From positions 1-64,000 of the forward strand of contig MU623448.1 in the NCBI GenBank assembly GCA_025201765.1: a DNA stretch of 64,000 nt, written 5' to 3'. Below, piece by piece: positions 13,084 through 23,341 of this stretch. Position 1 is the first letter of the stretch. Each line of letters opens with the position of its first letter. A model generated the notes under the pieces. The model saw only the letters and a program-made list of their open reading frames with translations. It searched no databases and was not told where the DNA came from. The translations under genes were made by a program, and so were the position numbers. The DNA comes from Daldinia sp. FL1419. Taxonomy: Eukaryota; Ascomycota; Sordariomycetes; Xylariales; Hypoxylaceae.

Positions 13084-14777
13084 TTTTGACACATTTGGCT
13101 TTTTCTTCACTCTTGGATGGGATCGTTATCATTATTCGTACGGCGTCTCGGTTCAGCGAATACGGGGTTCGACAACCGGTTCATAGATATTAGGCATGAC
13201 ATTACCATATCATAGATAGAACGGATCCTCTAGGCCTGTATCACAAACGGGAATAAGAGATGAGATACCTCGCATAACTAACTCACCTAATATGTAAGTT
13301 GTCTCTAACTAAGGGGTACCTAATGGGCGTCCTTAATATCATATACCATCAGATTCAATATTCGCCAAGCTTGAGATGTTCATTCTCAAGGCTCTGCAAG
13401 CAGGTGACTTGTTAGGTATACGCTATCCGACCTATTCTAAGCACCTAAATCAGATTAGATTCATCAACTTGACCATGTGAGAAATTGATCATGAGACATG
13501 TGACATAACAAAGTAGAGAAGTACATATGTGCCCGGTAGTTGACAGCCATACGTTCATACAGATTTAATAAGCAAGGCAGACACATACGTTGAAGATTCT
13601 CACGAGAATCAACTCTACATAGTAAGCTGGACCAACACCCACGCTACGCCAACTACTCCTAATTCCCCAGAACTTGAAGGATTTAGCATTTAACTTAGGA
13701 AACCAACCTAGACCACAACTGAACTAGCTTCCGAGGCGGCTTTTCTCTTCTTTTGCTCTAAACCAGCGGTGAAAGAATGACATCAATAGCTTCCCGTCCA
13801 GAGCCATCCGGTCGGATTTTTCTACGCCCTTCTTGTTTGAAACAGAGTGTTTGTTTTAGAAGCTAGAAGATGCCGCATGGCTATATGCGTAGCTTAAATA
13901 CGTGCATGATATGACTCACTAAGGGGTATTTGGGGGGGGGGGGTTTGGTTTGTTTTTGTTTCTCAGATCCAAGAAGACGTTGAGATGTTGAGATGCTGGA
14001 TGCTAGGTATATCCCTCTAGGTTAGTCCGTAGTTTCGTTTGCAGTCTTCTTTCCAACCGGGCATCAACGTCTGATGCAAGCAGCCTAGCCCGGAGTTGCG
14101 TTTTGTCGTCCACGTTTGGGTGGCAACACGGGTCGTCCTCAGACCGTTTTCTTCTCGCGTCCGCCGCCATCGGCGTCGCCACTCTTTACTTAGCTTCGGC
14201 TGTGGCTTCTGTGGTTTGTCCGGGATCGGGTGCTATATGTGCACGACAGAGCCGAAGCGCAATTTCAATCCAATTCCAAGTCATCGGTGTTGTGATCACA
14301 CACTCATTTATATATATATAATTTTTTTTATTCTTTCCGGGGATCCCAGGTGTGACCTGGAAAGCGAGTACATTGGCTCTGTTCGTTACAAAAAGCGCGT
14401 GGTTACCTTTCGTTGGATCCATTCTGAGTGAAGTAAGTGTGCCACTCTTGCTCTACAGTCAGTATACGATAGACTTACACTTGCCCTGTTCATATGTAAT
14501 ACCGCTGTCAGTCGTCTTTTTGCGGAAAGGACTGGTTAAGGACTGTGATCGTGACTTCGAACTTATCAACGTCAGTCACCTGCTCCGTCACCTACTCGGT
14601 CATCAGCTTATTCACTGAACCGGGTCTCTGGGTCAGGCCTCCATTCAGCCCTGCTTTCTTTTATTTAACTCCTCCCTAGGAGACTACGTCTACTTGATCC
14701 TTAAATTTCCAATCCTAAAATTACGTGACCTAAAAGCCACTACACTCTCTAATACCAACTTTCCATCACTTATCACC
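13084..14777. other. Spacer before heme-oxygenase-like gene
   Basis: About 1.7 kb. A 13-base G-run starts at 13,932. A CT-rich leader (CACTACACTCTCTAATACC) precedes the start codon at 14778. Frames at 14096-14618 are not protein-like. Confidence 0.4.
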
Positions 14778-15674
14778 ATGCCTTCCAAGACTGAAGACAC
14801 CGCTGTCGGCACTCCTACTCTGGGCGAGGAGATCAACGCCGCCACACGCCCTATGCACACCAGACTCAATAAGCTTGTCGTCTCCCGCTTGCGTCTGGCT
14901 CTTCCTCCCTTCGTTGACGATCCGAAGAATTATGTTACTGGGTTGCTACATATCGCGCCCATCTACCAAGTCTTCGAGAGGGAATGGAATGCCATTTTAG
15001 AGGGCACCCCCGAGGCTGCAAAGACGGAACCTCGGGTGCGCGCGCTTCTATCAGACATATACGTCCATGGCTTGGCACGGGTGGACGCCATACACGAGGA
15101 CGTTTCCATACTCCTCGGGCGAGACAACGCCCTTGTACGCTCTCGGGTGGAATCGATATCGCACGCGGCCGTTCTCGGCGACTATAAGGAACACATCCAC
15201 AAGACCATCCAGGAACGTCCGCACGTCTTAGTCGCCTACGCCTGGGTTCTTTATATGGCTTTGTTCTCCGGCGGCCGCTTTATCCGAGCGTCACTCGAGC
15301 GCACCGACCGGAACACGGGGTTCCGGGCCCCGGCACCCGACGAAGACAAGCACAACCCCTGGGATAGAATGCCGGGCGCTTTCAACGCCTTCTGCGCCGA
15401 GGCCGAGCTTCGAAAACGGGCCCGGATCCCCCCGCCTATGAACTTCTTCAGCTTCGACACGCCGGAGGAGGGCGAGGACTTGAAGAAGATGTTCAAGGAG
15501 GCGCTGGTCGAAGCTACTTCGCCCCCGAACTCGAAGCTGACTGAGGAAGAGCGCGCGGATGTGGTCCGCGAGGCGCAGAATATTTTTGAATACATGATCC
15601 GCATCGTGGGCGAATTAGACGAGATCTGCGGCACCGAGTACGAGGAGCAAGCGGCGGCCGCCACGGCCAAGTAG
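14778..15674 (+). CDS. Heme-oxygenase-fold protein
   Basis: A single-exon protein of 298 residues if translation starts at the ATG in the good context CACCATGCC (14778). An in-frame ATG at 14694 would add 28 unconvincing residues. It is helical throughout. Near the N-terminus, EEINAATRPMHTRLNKLVV contains His27, at the place where heme oxygenases carry the heme-ligating His. Further on, a GGRFIRASL segment sits where the distal GG helix lies in that fold. These features suggest the heme-oxygenase-like superfamily, of which ascomycetes have uncharacterised members. Whether it degrades heme is not shown. An alternative is a heme-oxygenase-like oxidase or a non-catalytic relative. No signal peptide was seen and no C-terminal anchor, so it is probably soluble. 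Confidence 0.7.
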   Translation: MPSKTEDTAVGTPTLGEEINAATRPMHTRLNKLVVSRLRLALPPFVDDPKNYVTGLLHIAPIYQVFEREWNAILEGTPEAAKTEPRVRALLSDIYVHGLARVDAIHEDVSILLGRDNALVRSRVESISHAAVLGDYKEHIHKTIQERPHVLVAYAWVLYMALFSGGRFIRASLERTDRNTGFRAPAPDEDKHNPWDRMPGAFNAFCAEAELRKRARIPPPMNFFSFDTPEEGEDLKKMFKEALVEATSPPNSKLTEEERADVVREAQNIFEYMIRIVGELDEICGTEYEEQAAAATAK

Positions 15675-16876
15675 GGATGTGGAAGGAGGCCGCCGCCTAT
15701 AAGTCTGAAGAGCCGCGATAGCGTGGTCATGGAACGGGAGAAGAGGATGAGGGCGGCTGCGAAGGGGAGAAGAGCCGGGCACGGCGTGAGGAGGGGAGAT
15801 ACCGCGCCTCCTCTGGATTCCGGCTCGGGGAGTGGGGACGCAGACGGAGGCGGAGGTGGCAGGGGGACTGTGAGGTTCCGATAGATGCGATGGGATGCGA
15901 CGGCGGATTTTGGCGGGAATAGGGATAGGGAGTCTGGACTTGGAGATACCCTAAGACTGCATTTTTAGGAATAAATTTTTCCTTCTAAACGTACATCGTG
16001 CGTTGCAATGCGTTAGGAATTAAGTGTCTTAGCTATTATTTAACAATATGGTTTTATTACAAGCGCATGGCGGTTCGTGGGTGTATTTTTACGTGATTTC
16101 GGGGGGTTTACTACTAGGGACACTATGAGATTGTTATTGAGCTCCTATTCAGTAATCTGGGAGAAGATATCTTGGACGGACAACCAATCCTAGCCAGAAC
16201 AGGCTGTTGGTTTATTAATCATGTTTGTATTAATTACAGAGCGTTGCAAGAGTATTCGGAACAATCACAATTAGACATTACAATCAACAATTCCTCATAA
16301 CAGGACACAAAGCTCGAATCAAACAGACATGGACGATGTTGCAAAACTTTTCTGTATTATTTCAGAACAAGAGCCCAAGCAAGCCATGCCGAGCTCCGGA
16401 ACTGCCAGATACGCTGCAACTGCTGCGGCTGGCTATGCTGTCTAATACACACGGTATGTATGGTATGGTACGGGCAATGCAATCGATGGCGGCGGGGCGC
16501 GTGCGTAGCCCGCCTTCTCTCTATCCGTCTGTCCGCCTCGCGGGACGGAACTGGGTATCATCAAATCAAACGATGTTTATAAACGAGGAAATAAACTAAG
16601 TACTGGAAAGGCGCGGGTCGGTTGGTGATTATTAGGTCTTTTCCCCTTGGGTATAAGTGGTAGCGAGGCGGTGTGTATATGTATGGTGGTGATATGTAGG
16701 TGGTGGAGGGTGAGTTTCCCTCAAGACAAGAGGTTCGAACCCCTGAGACGTGGTGGTGGTTTTGCACGTCTTTGGTAGGTTCTGGTTGTATTAATTACAA
16801 GGCTCATTGCGTCAATGTGGACCAATGTTGACCATAATGTGTATGAGTATGGGTTGCGACTTTGCGGGATTACGGT
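15675..16876. other. Spacer between convergent heme-oxygenase-like and 14-3-3-like genes
   Basis: G-rich just after the stop (15,720-15,950), then AT-richer. At 16,705-16,748 a GAGGG...CCCTC hairpin followed by GGTTCGAACCCC resembles a tRNA variable arm and T-loop, but no A box could be placed. No gene seen. Confidence 0.4.
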
Positions 16877-17113
16877 CTATGTGCCGAAGATGTTGTCCGT
16901 ATTAGGATCCTGATTAGTTGGGATGGAGTCGTAATACGACTCAAATCCTGACTGGTCGTGGTGTTTTGGATAAGATTCATATTCGGCCAAGTCCAGTAGA
17001 AACTTGACCTGCTCATCAGCAGTCTCTTTATAAGCTAACAGTGTCGAATGCGTCGGGCTCATAAGCGGTCGTATCAAAGTTACTGGGTGTGGTCGCACAA
17101 ATCTCGGACTCAA
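16877..17113 (-). CDS. Possible short gene or 3' exon (78 codons), doubtful
   Basis: An open frame lies just downstream of the 14-3-3-like gene on the same strand. Its second half has protein-like composition (ADEQVKFLLDLAEYESYP, then an acidic, Asn/Asp-rich end), while the first 20 codons do not look coding. It might be a separate short gene or a last exon of the upstream gene after a splice removing the last residues of that gene. I found no convincing donor/acceptor pair, so this is recorded only as a candidate. Confidence 0.2.
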   Translation of the reverse strand: MSPRFVRPHPVTLIRPLMSPTHSTLLAYKETADEQVKFLLDLAEYESYPKHHDQSGFESYYDSIPTNQDPNTDNIFGT

Positions 17114-17115
17114 TC

Positions 17116-18123
17116 TTATATCGGATTTTCCATGCCCACGGGCGGCACGGGCGGAACAACCGTAGCGCTGCTATCACCGCTCTGGGATACCGCGGTGGCC
17201 TGTGTAACGCTGGGACTTGGTTTTCCGCCGCTTCGCGAACTTCCCGCCCCCAAGCCGCGCTTCATCATCTTGCCGAGCACGGTCACGAGTTCGCACGCGT
17301 CGTCGTACATGTCATCGTCGAGTCCCTCTGTTGCCTCGTACACTTCTGCAATGGTCTCCTTCGCTAATCGTCGGCTACCCTCTCGGTCGTGGACACAATC
17401 GTATAAGAATGCCGCATACTCCGTCCTTACGGATAGTCGTAGCGAGTGTGATCCCCACAGTAAGTTGTCTGCCAACGCAATCGCTTCTCGGAAGTATTGG
17501 TGTGCTGTTGGTAAGTAATCCACGGACGGTAGTAGAAACGCGGCAGCCGCCTCGGGTGTTATGTGCGGCACTTGGGCCTCGAAGCCAGGAGGTGGTGCAG
17601 GTGCGCCTTGCTCGTACGGGTGGGTGGGCTGAACCGATGATCGCAGATACTGGGGTGGTACGTATGCCATCGGGTTGCTTCTATCCACGCCTTTCCCCTT
17701 ATCAACTCGTAACGGCTCCGGTGTCATCCCCGCGGCGGCGAGGGCTTGCGGTGTCGTTGCGATTCCCATTGGCGAAACCGGGGGGTTGTTATGGAACAAA
17801 ACGAAGATGTGATAGAAAGATGCGCGTAATTTGTACGCGAGGACCTTGAGTTCGACATAGTCGCCGACCATAGGTAATACGTACTGCTCGAGCATCACGA
17901 GGCCTTCGCGCGAAAGCCATAGAATGTGGAAGTAAAGCTCGAGAGACTGAGTCATGCGCGTGGTATCAAGACAGCGCTGCTTACGCGCCTTTACCAATTG
18001 TCCGGCTACATTGATGGAAAGCCCCAAGATCTTGAAAAGCATCGACGCAAGCAGCGCATTGTTGGGCTCAACAGCTTTTGCGAGGCGTCCGAGGAACTTC
18101 TGGTCGACCTCGGAGGACGCCAT
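17116..18123 (-). CDS. Divergent 14-3-3-like protein
   Basis: Intronless, 335 residues. The all-helical N-terminal region (about 1-115) ends in YVELKVLAYKLRASFYHIFVLF, which lines up with the 14-3-3 helix carrying KVFYLKMKGDYYRYLAEF. The region after about residue 200 (YFREAIALADN..., SLRLSVRTEYAAFLYDCVHD, TEGLDDDMYDDACELVTVLGK) lines up with 14-3-3 helices 7-9. Between them is a Pro/Gly/Ala-rich insert of about 80 residues, and a Ser/Gly/Pro-rich tail follows. In my hand alignment the Arg-Tyr pair of the phosphopeptide groove is His-Ile here, so classical phosphoserine binding is doubtful. The fold assignment is an inference. Fungi also carry canonical 14-3-3 genes elsewhere, and this is not one of them. 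Confidence 0.65.
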   Translation of the reverse strand: MASSEVDQKFLGRLAKAVEPNNALLASMLFKILGLSINVAGQLVKARKQRCLDTTRMTQSLELYFHILWLSREGLVMLEQYVLPMVGDYVELKVLAYKLRASFYHIFVLFHNNPPVSPMGIATTPQALAAAGMTPEPLRVDKGKGVDRSNPMAYVPPQYLRSSVQPTHPYEQGAPAPPPGFEAQVPHITPEAAAAFLLPSVDYLPTAHQYFREAIALADNLLWGSHSLRLSVRTEYAAFLYDCVHDREGSRRLAKETIAEVYEATEGLDDDMYDDACELVTVLGKMMKRGLGAGSSRSGGKPSPSVTQATAVSQSGDSSATVVPPVPPVGMENPI

Positions 18124-21100
18124 TGAAAATATTGCTGGAAAGGGGTAAACGCCGAGGCCCTGTGATTATGTGAGAAACGAACTTCAGCGCGCAACTTTGG
18201 AGGGTGGCTTGTATAATAATAAGAGGCGTAGAAGTTGATATCGTAAATAGAAGAGAAGCTCAAGCTTGGTATTCGCAAGGTTTGTTGTTGTTGCTGCTGT
18301 ACAAGTGGTATAGATGAATGAAGATATCTCCACAGGCATCGGAGAAGTGTGTGATAAGGGCATATAGATATACGCGTAGCAACTTAATCCAGGGCGAACG
18401 TACCTTAAAAAAACCCCTGATATTCCCTGGAAAATGCTTCCTTAGCTCTTTATACCCCAAGGCTCTTTGCGCAGCTTGTTGCTCAGGTATGCTGTGGGCT
18501 TAGGCGTGGCGTAAACAATGGCAGGAATAGCTGTTTCAAACAGGCGCAAATCTCGATTGCCTAGGATAATGAGGATGTTTTTAAGTCAAAGATGCTCGGT
18601 GAAAGCTGAGATTAAGACCGTAGTGACTGAGGTCGTGCTAGAATTGTTGACAGATCGACAAGCTGGGACTGGCTGAATCACTCACGCCAGCTGTAGACGA
18701 CTTCGATAACGAATGACTGGCAATGCGACTCAGTCTCCACGTTAGCGTGAGAAACAGTCGTTGCTGGAAGAGTCGAAAACGCGCGTGGACCTAAAGCGTC
18801 GTCCCAATTCCGCACTTCTCGTTCGTCCTTTGTCTGTACTATAGGCGAAAAAAAACTCCAAGTATGATAGACACGACGTCTTCCTACGCAAAACCTTGAC
18901 CAAAACGTACAACGCAACCAGAATTAAACATTCGAAAATTATTACAGTAGACTAGCGTCGCGAAGTATTAGCTGGCGCAAGCTCATCGGCCACAACCACC
19001 CTGGTAGGAGGTGATGCGCTGGCACTGCTATTGGAGGGGGACAAACTGACCAATATGATACAGCGAAAGTAATACAAGGTTGACAGACCCAGGTCGCAAG
19101 TCCAGAGCAGGGCCAGAAAAAAAAGATTTAGACAGAGATAGTAAACCAACGAGGGAGAGAAAATTGTATGGAGAGTGATGACGGAGGCTGAAGTAGGGCT
19201 GTTGATGCGGCGGCAATGGTGGCAGGTGGTGTTCTAAGACTTGTTCGATCGTGAAGCATTTCGACGTCAGTAGCGCACACTCCTTCCTCTGATTCGACGA
19301 ACGATCGAGTCCGGACCGCTGATCAAAGCGAGACGTGCGTGCAAGTAGGTACAACCACACGACAACGGCTAACCGGGGTTAAGTCATATATACCTTTACG
19401 TACAGCACAGCACACTACCCAATTCCAAATCCCAAATTCCAGGATATTCTCCGTTGGACAGGGGGTGGAGTGGCAGAAAAAAAAAAACCAACCTAAGAAA
19501 ACCTGGGAAGGGGAAAGCGAGCTGGCTTCGGTTTCGTGATCCCGAGGGAACGAACCCAAGTGGCAGCGTGGCGGTGTGAGGTCAACGAGGGCCTCCTCGA
19601 TTGGCGAAGTTTCCAGGCTTTTGGGACGAATGTGGAGTTTTGGTCCGCTATGAGACTGGTCTGGTTATATGTAATGTCGAAAACTTCTTGGCCCCCGCGA
19701 CGTTTTTCTCTAAGCGGCTCCAGAAGTCGACATTAGCGTTGGTGTTCTCTCATAGGCGGTTCTTTTTTTACGACAAGGGGGACTGTAGGGTAGTGGTTGG
19801 GCAATGATGATAACGATGGCACGAGCTTTAAGCTTCTATGCTGCTTCTTTCTTGCTTGCTTTACTGCTCTTCTTTAATAAGGGGGAGGACACGCGGGCGG
19901 ATGTAAATAATGTGTTGTGTGCTGCTGCGCTTATGCATGTATATAGGTACGTATGTAGGAATATAAGTCTTGGCTAAAGATCTGCGTGGGAGGAAAATAG
20001 AAATAATATCTACCTAATTACTCAGGAGTACCGCAGGATGAACGAATGTTCTTTGCATAAGCGGACCGAACTTCTAAGGTCGTCCCTCCGTACGGTTGCA
20101 GATACACGCGTTCGCGTCGGATCGTTATAAGCGCTCGCCTTCTGGATGCGACGCTGGGGCTGGGGAAGCGTGGAGTCAAGGGTCAAGTCAAAGGGGGGGA
20201 GGGAATAGAGGAAAGGGGGATATTGAAGATATTGGTGTCAAGAAGCCATATCCAGATTAACCACGAGAGCCTTGTGTGTGTAGTACCTGTACCGGGTGCA
20301 GACAGTTTAGTTTCCGATCTCTAGTAAAGGGAACGTGCTGTGAGTGACAAGCGAATGAGAGGCCGTTTATCGTGCAGCAGCTTTGATGCAAGATGAGTTG
20401 TCCACTTTGCCGGGGGACCTCTGCTAATAGTAGAGCCTAGAGGAAGACCTAGAAAAGAGCCTGCCTTAAGAGCTTGTAGTCAACGAGGCCGGACGGGAAG
20501 TCTAATTGTTAAGTCCAGCAAGCTTCCTAGGTTTCGGGTCCGAGACGGAGTTTCGAGTCTTGGAAGTGGTGTTACTTGGAGGTATATAATATAACAATTA
20601 GGCTCTCGGAGACGTTACGATAATATTAACGACTTAGCCTATCGAGTCCCTAAGTCTGCTTTCGGTAGAGTTGATTCGCGAGAAAAAAGGAAAGGGAGTA
20701 ATTAAAAAAAGAGTTCGGCTTGACGATCCTAGAAATTACATACATACTTTTTTTCTTGGATTTTTACGACGGGCCCAGCCGCCACGCGCGCAAACACGTC
20801 CCAAAGAGTGAGATTTTCCAGGAACGACAGGGTTCAGGGGACTTATTATCAACGTCTTTATCTCCAGCCTCTCGTCCTAAACTTTTCTCGACTCTTGTCA
20901 CTCGGGTTAGTAGTTACTAGTAACGACGATAATTAGGGCGATACCAAGTCTATTGGGCAAATAGTAGCTTCGTCATCGAGACAATGGGCTATATATACGA
21001 AAGCTTCATTTCTCGACTTTCGAGTCTATCGTCTTGAATGGTCTCTTATAATTCGAGTTTTAAAAGCATGGGTGAAACCTCGTAACCCCGTATTAACAAT

Positions 21101-23341
21101 CCCGCTCTTACACTAGGTTCCGTTGCGTATTACCTCGCTTCTCTACATCATCATCATCTTCTTCTTCTTCTTCATCGTCATTCGAGCCGGGCTTTCAAGT
21201 TGTTCCTCGCACTTGGACTTAAGCACCTAGGTTAGGACGATATTCTTGTACTAGTGCCCGTCCCGTGGCTACGGGTTTTTAGTCTGCGGGCTAATGCCAC
21301 GATACACTTGTCTAAGACACCTGAATCACACTCATGTGGCATAATCCGTGGGGCGCAAAGTTAGAGAATGGTCTAACCTAGGTAGCTCGAGGCCAGACAA
21401 CGGAGAAACTGTACGATTTCGTCTGGTAGTCTACGGCTAGCGACAACTGTGCTACTGGAACACGCTCGGGTTATCCTATGTGGTGTATTCTTAAGATATA
21501 GTCAGCAGGGAAGTTCTACACTAACCTGGTAGACATTCTATCCTTCCCATCTAACCTAGGCACTACGATATTCGTCAGTTCAAAACCGCACATTAGCAAC
21601 AGATAACGCGCGCATCGCATTACCACAGTTTGCTGTGTCGCGGATGCTGACAGGGGAGCCCGGCCGGGCGAGAGCCATTGACCAATAACCAGCGAGGAGA
21701 ATCAAGATCCCCGATCCCAACCACCCGATTTTCTTATTTGGGGGTAGACTGTAGCTAATGACTTAACGCGGTTGCTATTAATAATAACGGCGGGTTGGCC
21801 TCTGTTGGTTTTACGCCTGTACACTGGGTTAGATGGTCTGTTAGATGGTCTCTTTGCATGAAAGGTGCTGCTAACGCAGAGAAAGCTCGTCGGATGACCT
21901 CACGAGTCGATATAAGACGAGAGAAATAGCAACAAGAGAACAAGAAAAATGGCGTCTTGCTTTCTCCGCTTCCAGGTCTTCGAATATGCGGCCTATCGAA
22001 TTATCGTCCACTCAACAGCGCCCGTCAATCTATTTCACAGGCTACGGAACCTGCGGCCATCGTCACAATCTTGATTACCTACGTCCCATAGCAAGGGACG
22101 GGATGCTCCACTGCTACGGTCGATACGCGCAACAAACGAGCTGTGGAAACTGGCGGTGAGAAAAGAACACAGCAGCGCGTTTTCTCCTCTTCGCTCTTAT
22201 TCTTTCCTACTTCCTGTCATTAGCCCGAAACGACAACTTATCTAGTGTATGCAGGTGTTGCAGTAGGATCATTCAGCAGCAGTTGGTACCCGGTTCTGGA
22301 ATTCTGCCGCCTTTAGTAAATGATATGATTTCTCTTAACCTAGACGAAGAGGATCGGGGTAAGCTTAGGTAGCTACATGCGGTTGGGCATTCAATGAGCA
22401 AACAATACATATACCTAGAGTAGGTAGGTAGTTAGGGGCATTCGCCAAGTTGTCTCAGTATGTCCACCCGGCATTTCGTCAGCTGCACGCGTAGAATCAG
22501 CGTTGTTTTAATTCGATAGCTGCATGTCGCAGTAGCTTATATACCTCTGCATGCAGCCCTACAGGAGGCAGGTCATTATAAGTAACAAATTAAAGGCTTG
22601 ATTGGATCGAACAAGGTGCCCATGATTGACCGAATTACATTAATTTGGACGTTGATTTGCTCAACTTGCGTGAAATTACATTTGTAGTTCGGCGTATAAG
22701 AGAGTGCCATTGGCAATCCTACGCTGAAAGCCTTGGTCCATTAGTGGTGGACGTCCAATATGTGCTGTATTGACCTCCAACAGCATATACATGGACTGTT
22801 CGGTGGGAATTAGAGATGGGCTAGGGAATACCCCAGTATAATATGTCAACATTAGTAGGACTGGCTTCAAAAGGGGGGGATATATGGCACGAACTAAAGT
22901 TGGCCATGAGGCTTGCATTTACTTGCATGAGAGGTGGGCCAACTCTGAACTGTTGCATATCTACTAAGGGAGTGTCGTTTAATAGTGATCAAGCTTCCCT
23001 CTATAGAAAGGTAGTTTATTGACACCTTAGTTACATTACCTATCTTGAGCTTTGTCTGCGCAGTCCCGATGTCCATCAGATTCGGGATTCATACATCCCA
23101 CGAGAATATTAACATTGCGCCATAATAATTTACAGAAAAGCTAGGCGGGCATCCGATCATAAAGGCTGACTTCTCCGTATTCGGGGTTTTCATTAAATCT
23201 AAACTCATGTGCAAAAAGAAGCTCATCCATCGAGCTCTAAAGCAAACATAGGGGTATAATCCAGAGCTTGGAACGCTCAATGCTGAATACTGGTTCCTAC
23301 CAGACGCCATGCTATACACCTGACCTCGACCTTATTTTCCT
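18124..23341. other. 5.2-kb interval with no recognisable gene
   Basis: Both strands carry only short open frames with no protein-like composition. Visible sequence features are short A-runs (19,471-19,482), a CTT/CAT-rich stretch at about 21,148-21,180 and a doubled TTAGATGGTCT at about 21,829-21,850. Base composition is mixed, so this is not a RIP island. It lies between the 5' end of the 14-3-3-like gene and the 3' end of cdt2. It could hold a long upstream control region or a non-coding transcript, but neither is demonstrable. Confidence 0.6.

Noticed and set aside
14096..14618. Several overlapping 70-110 codon frames upstream of the heme-oxygenase-like gene
   Set aside because: No conserved-looking segments and no workable splice model; probably promoter and leader.
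16650..16760. Possible tRNA with long variable arm on the plus strand
   Set aside because: GGTTCGAACCCC and a GAGGG/CCCTC hairpin are present, but no A box, acceptor stem or paired T-stem could be placed.
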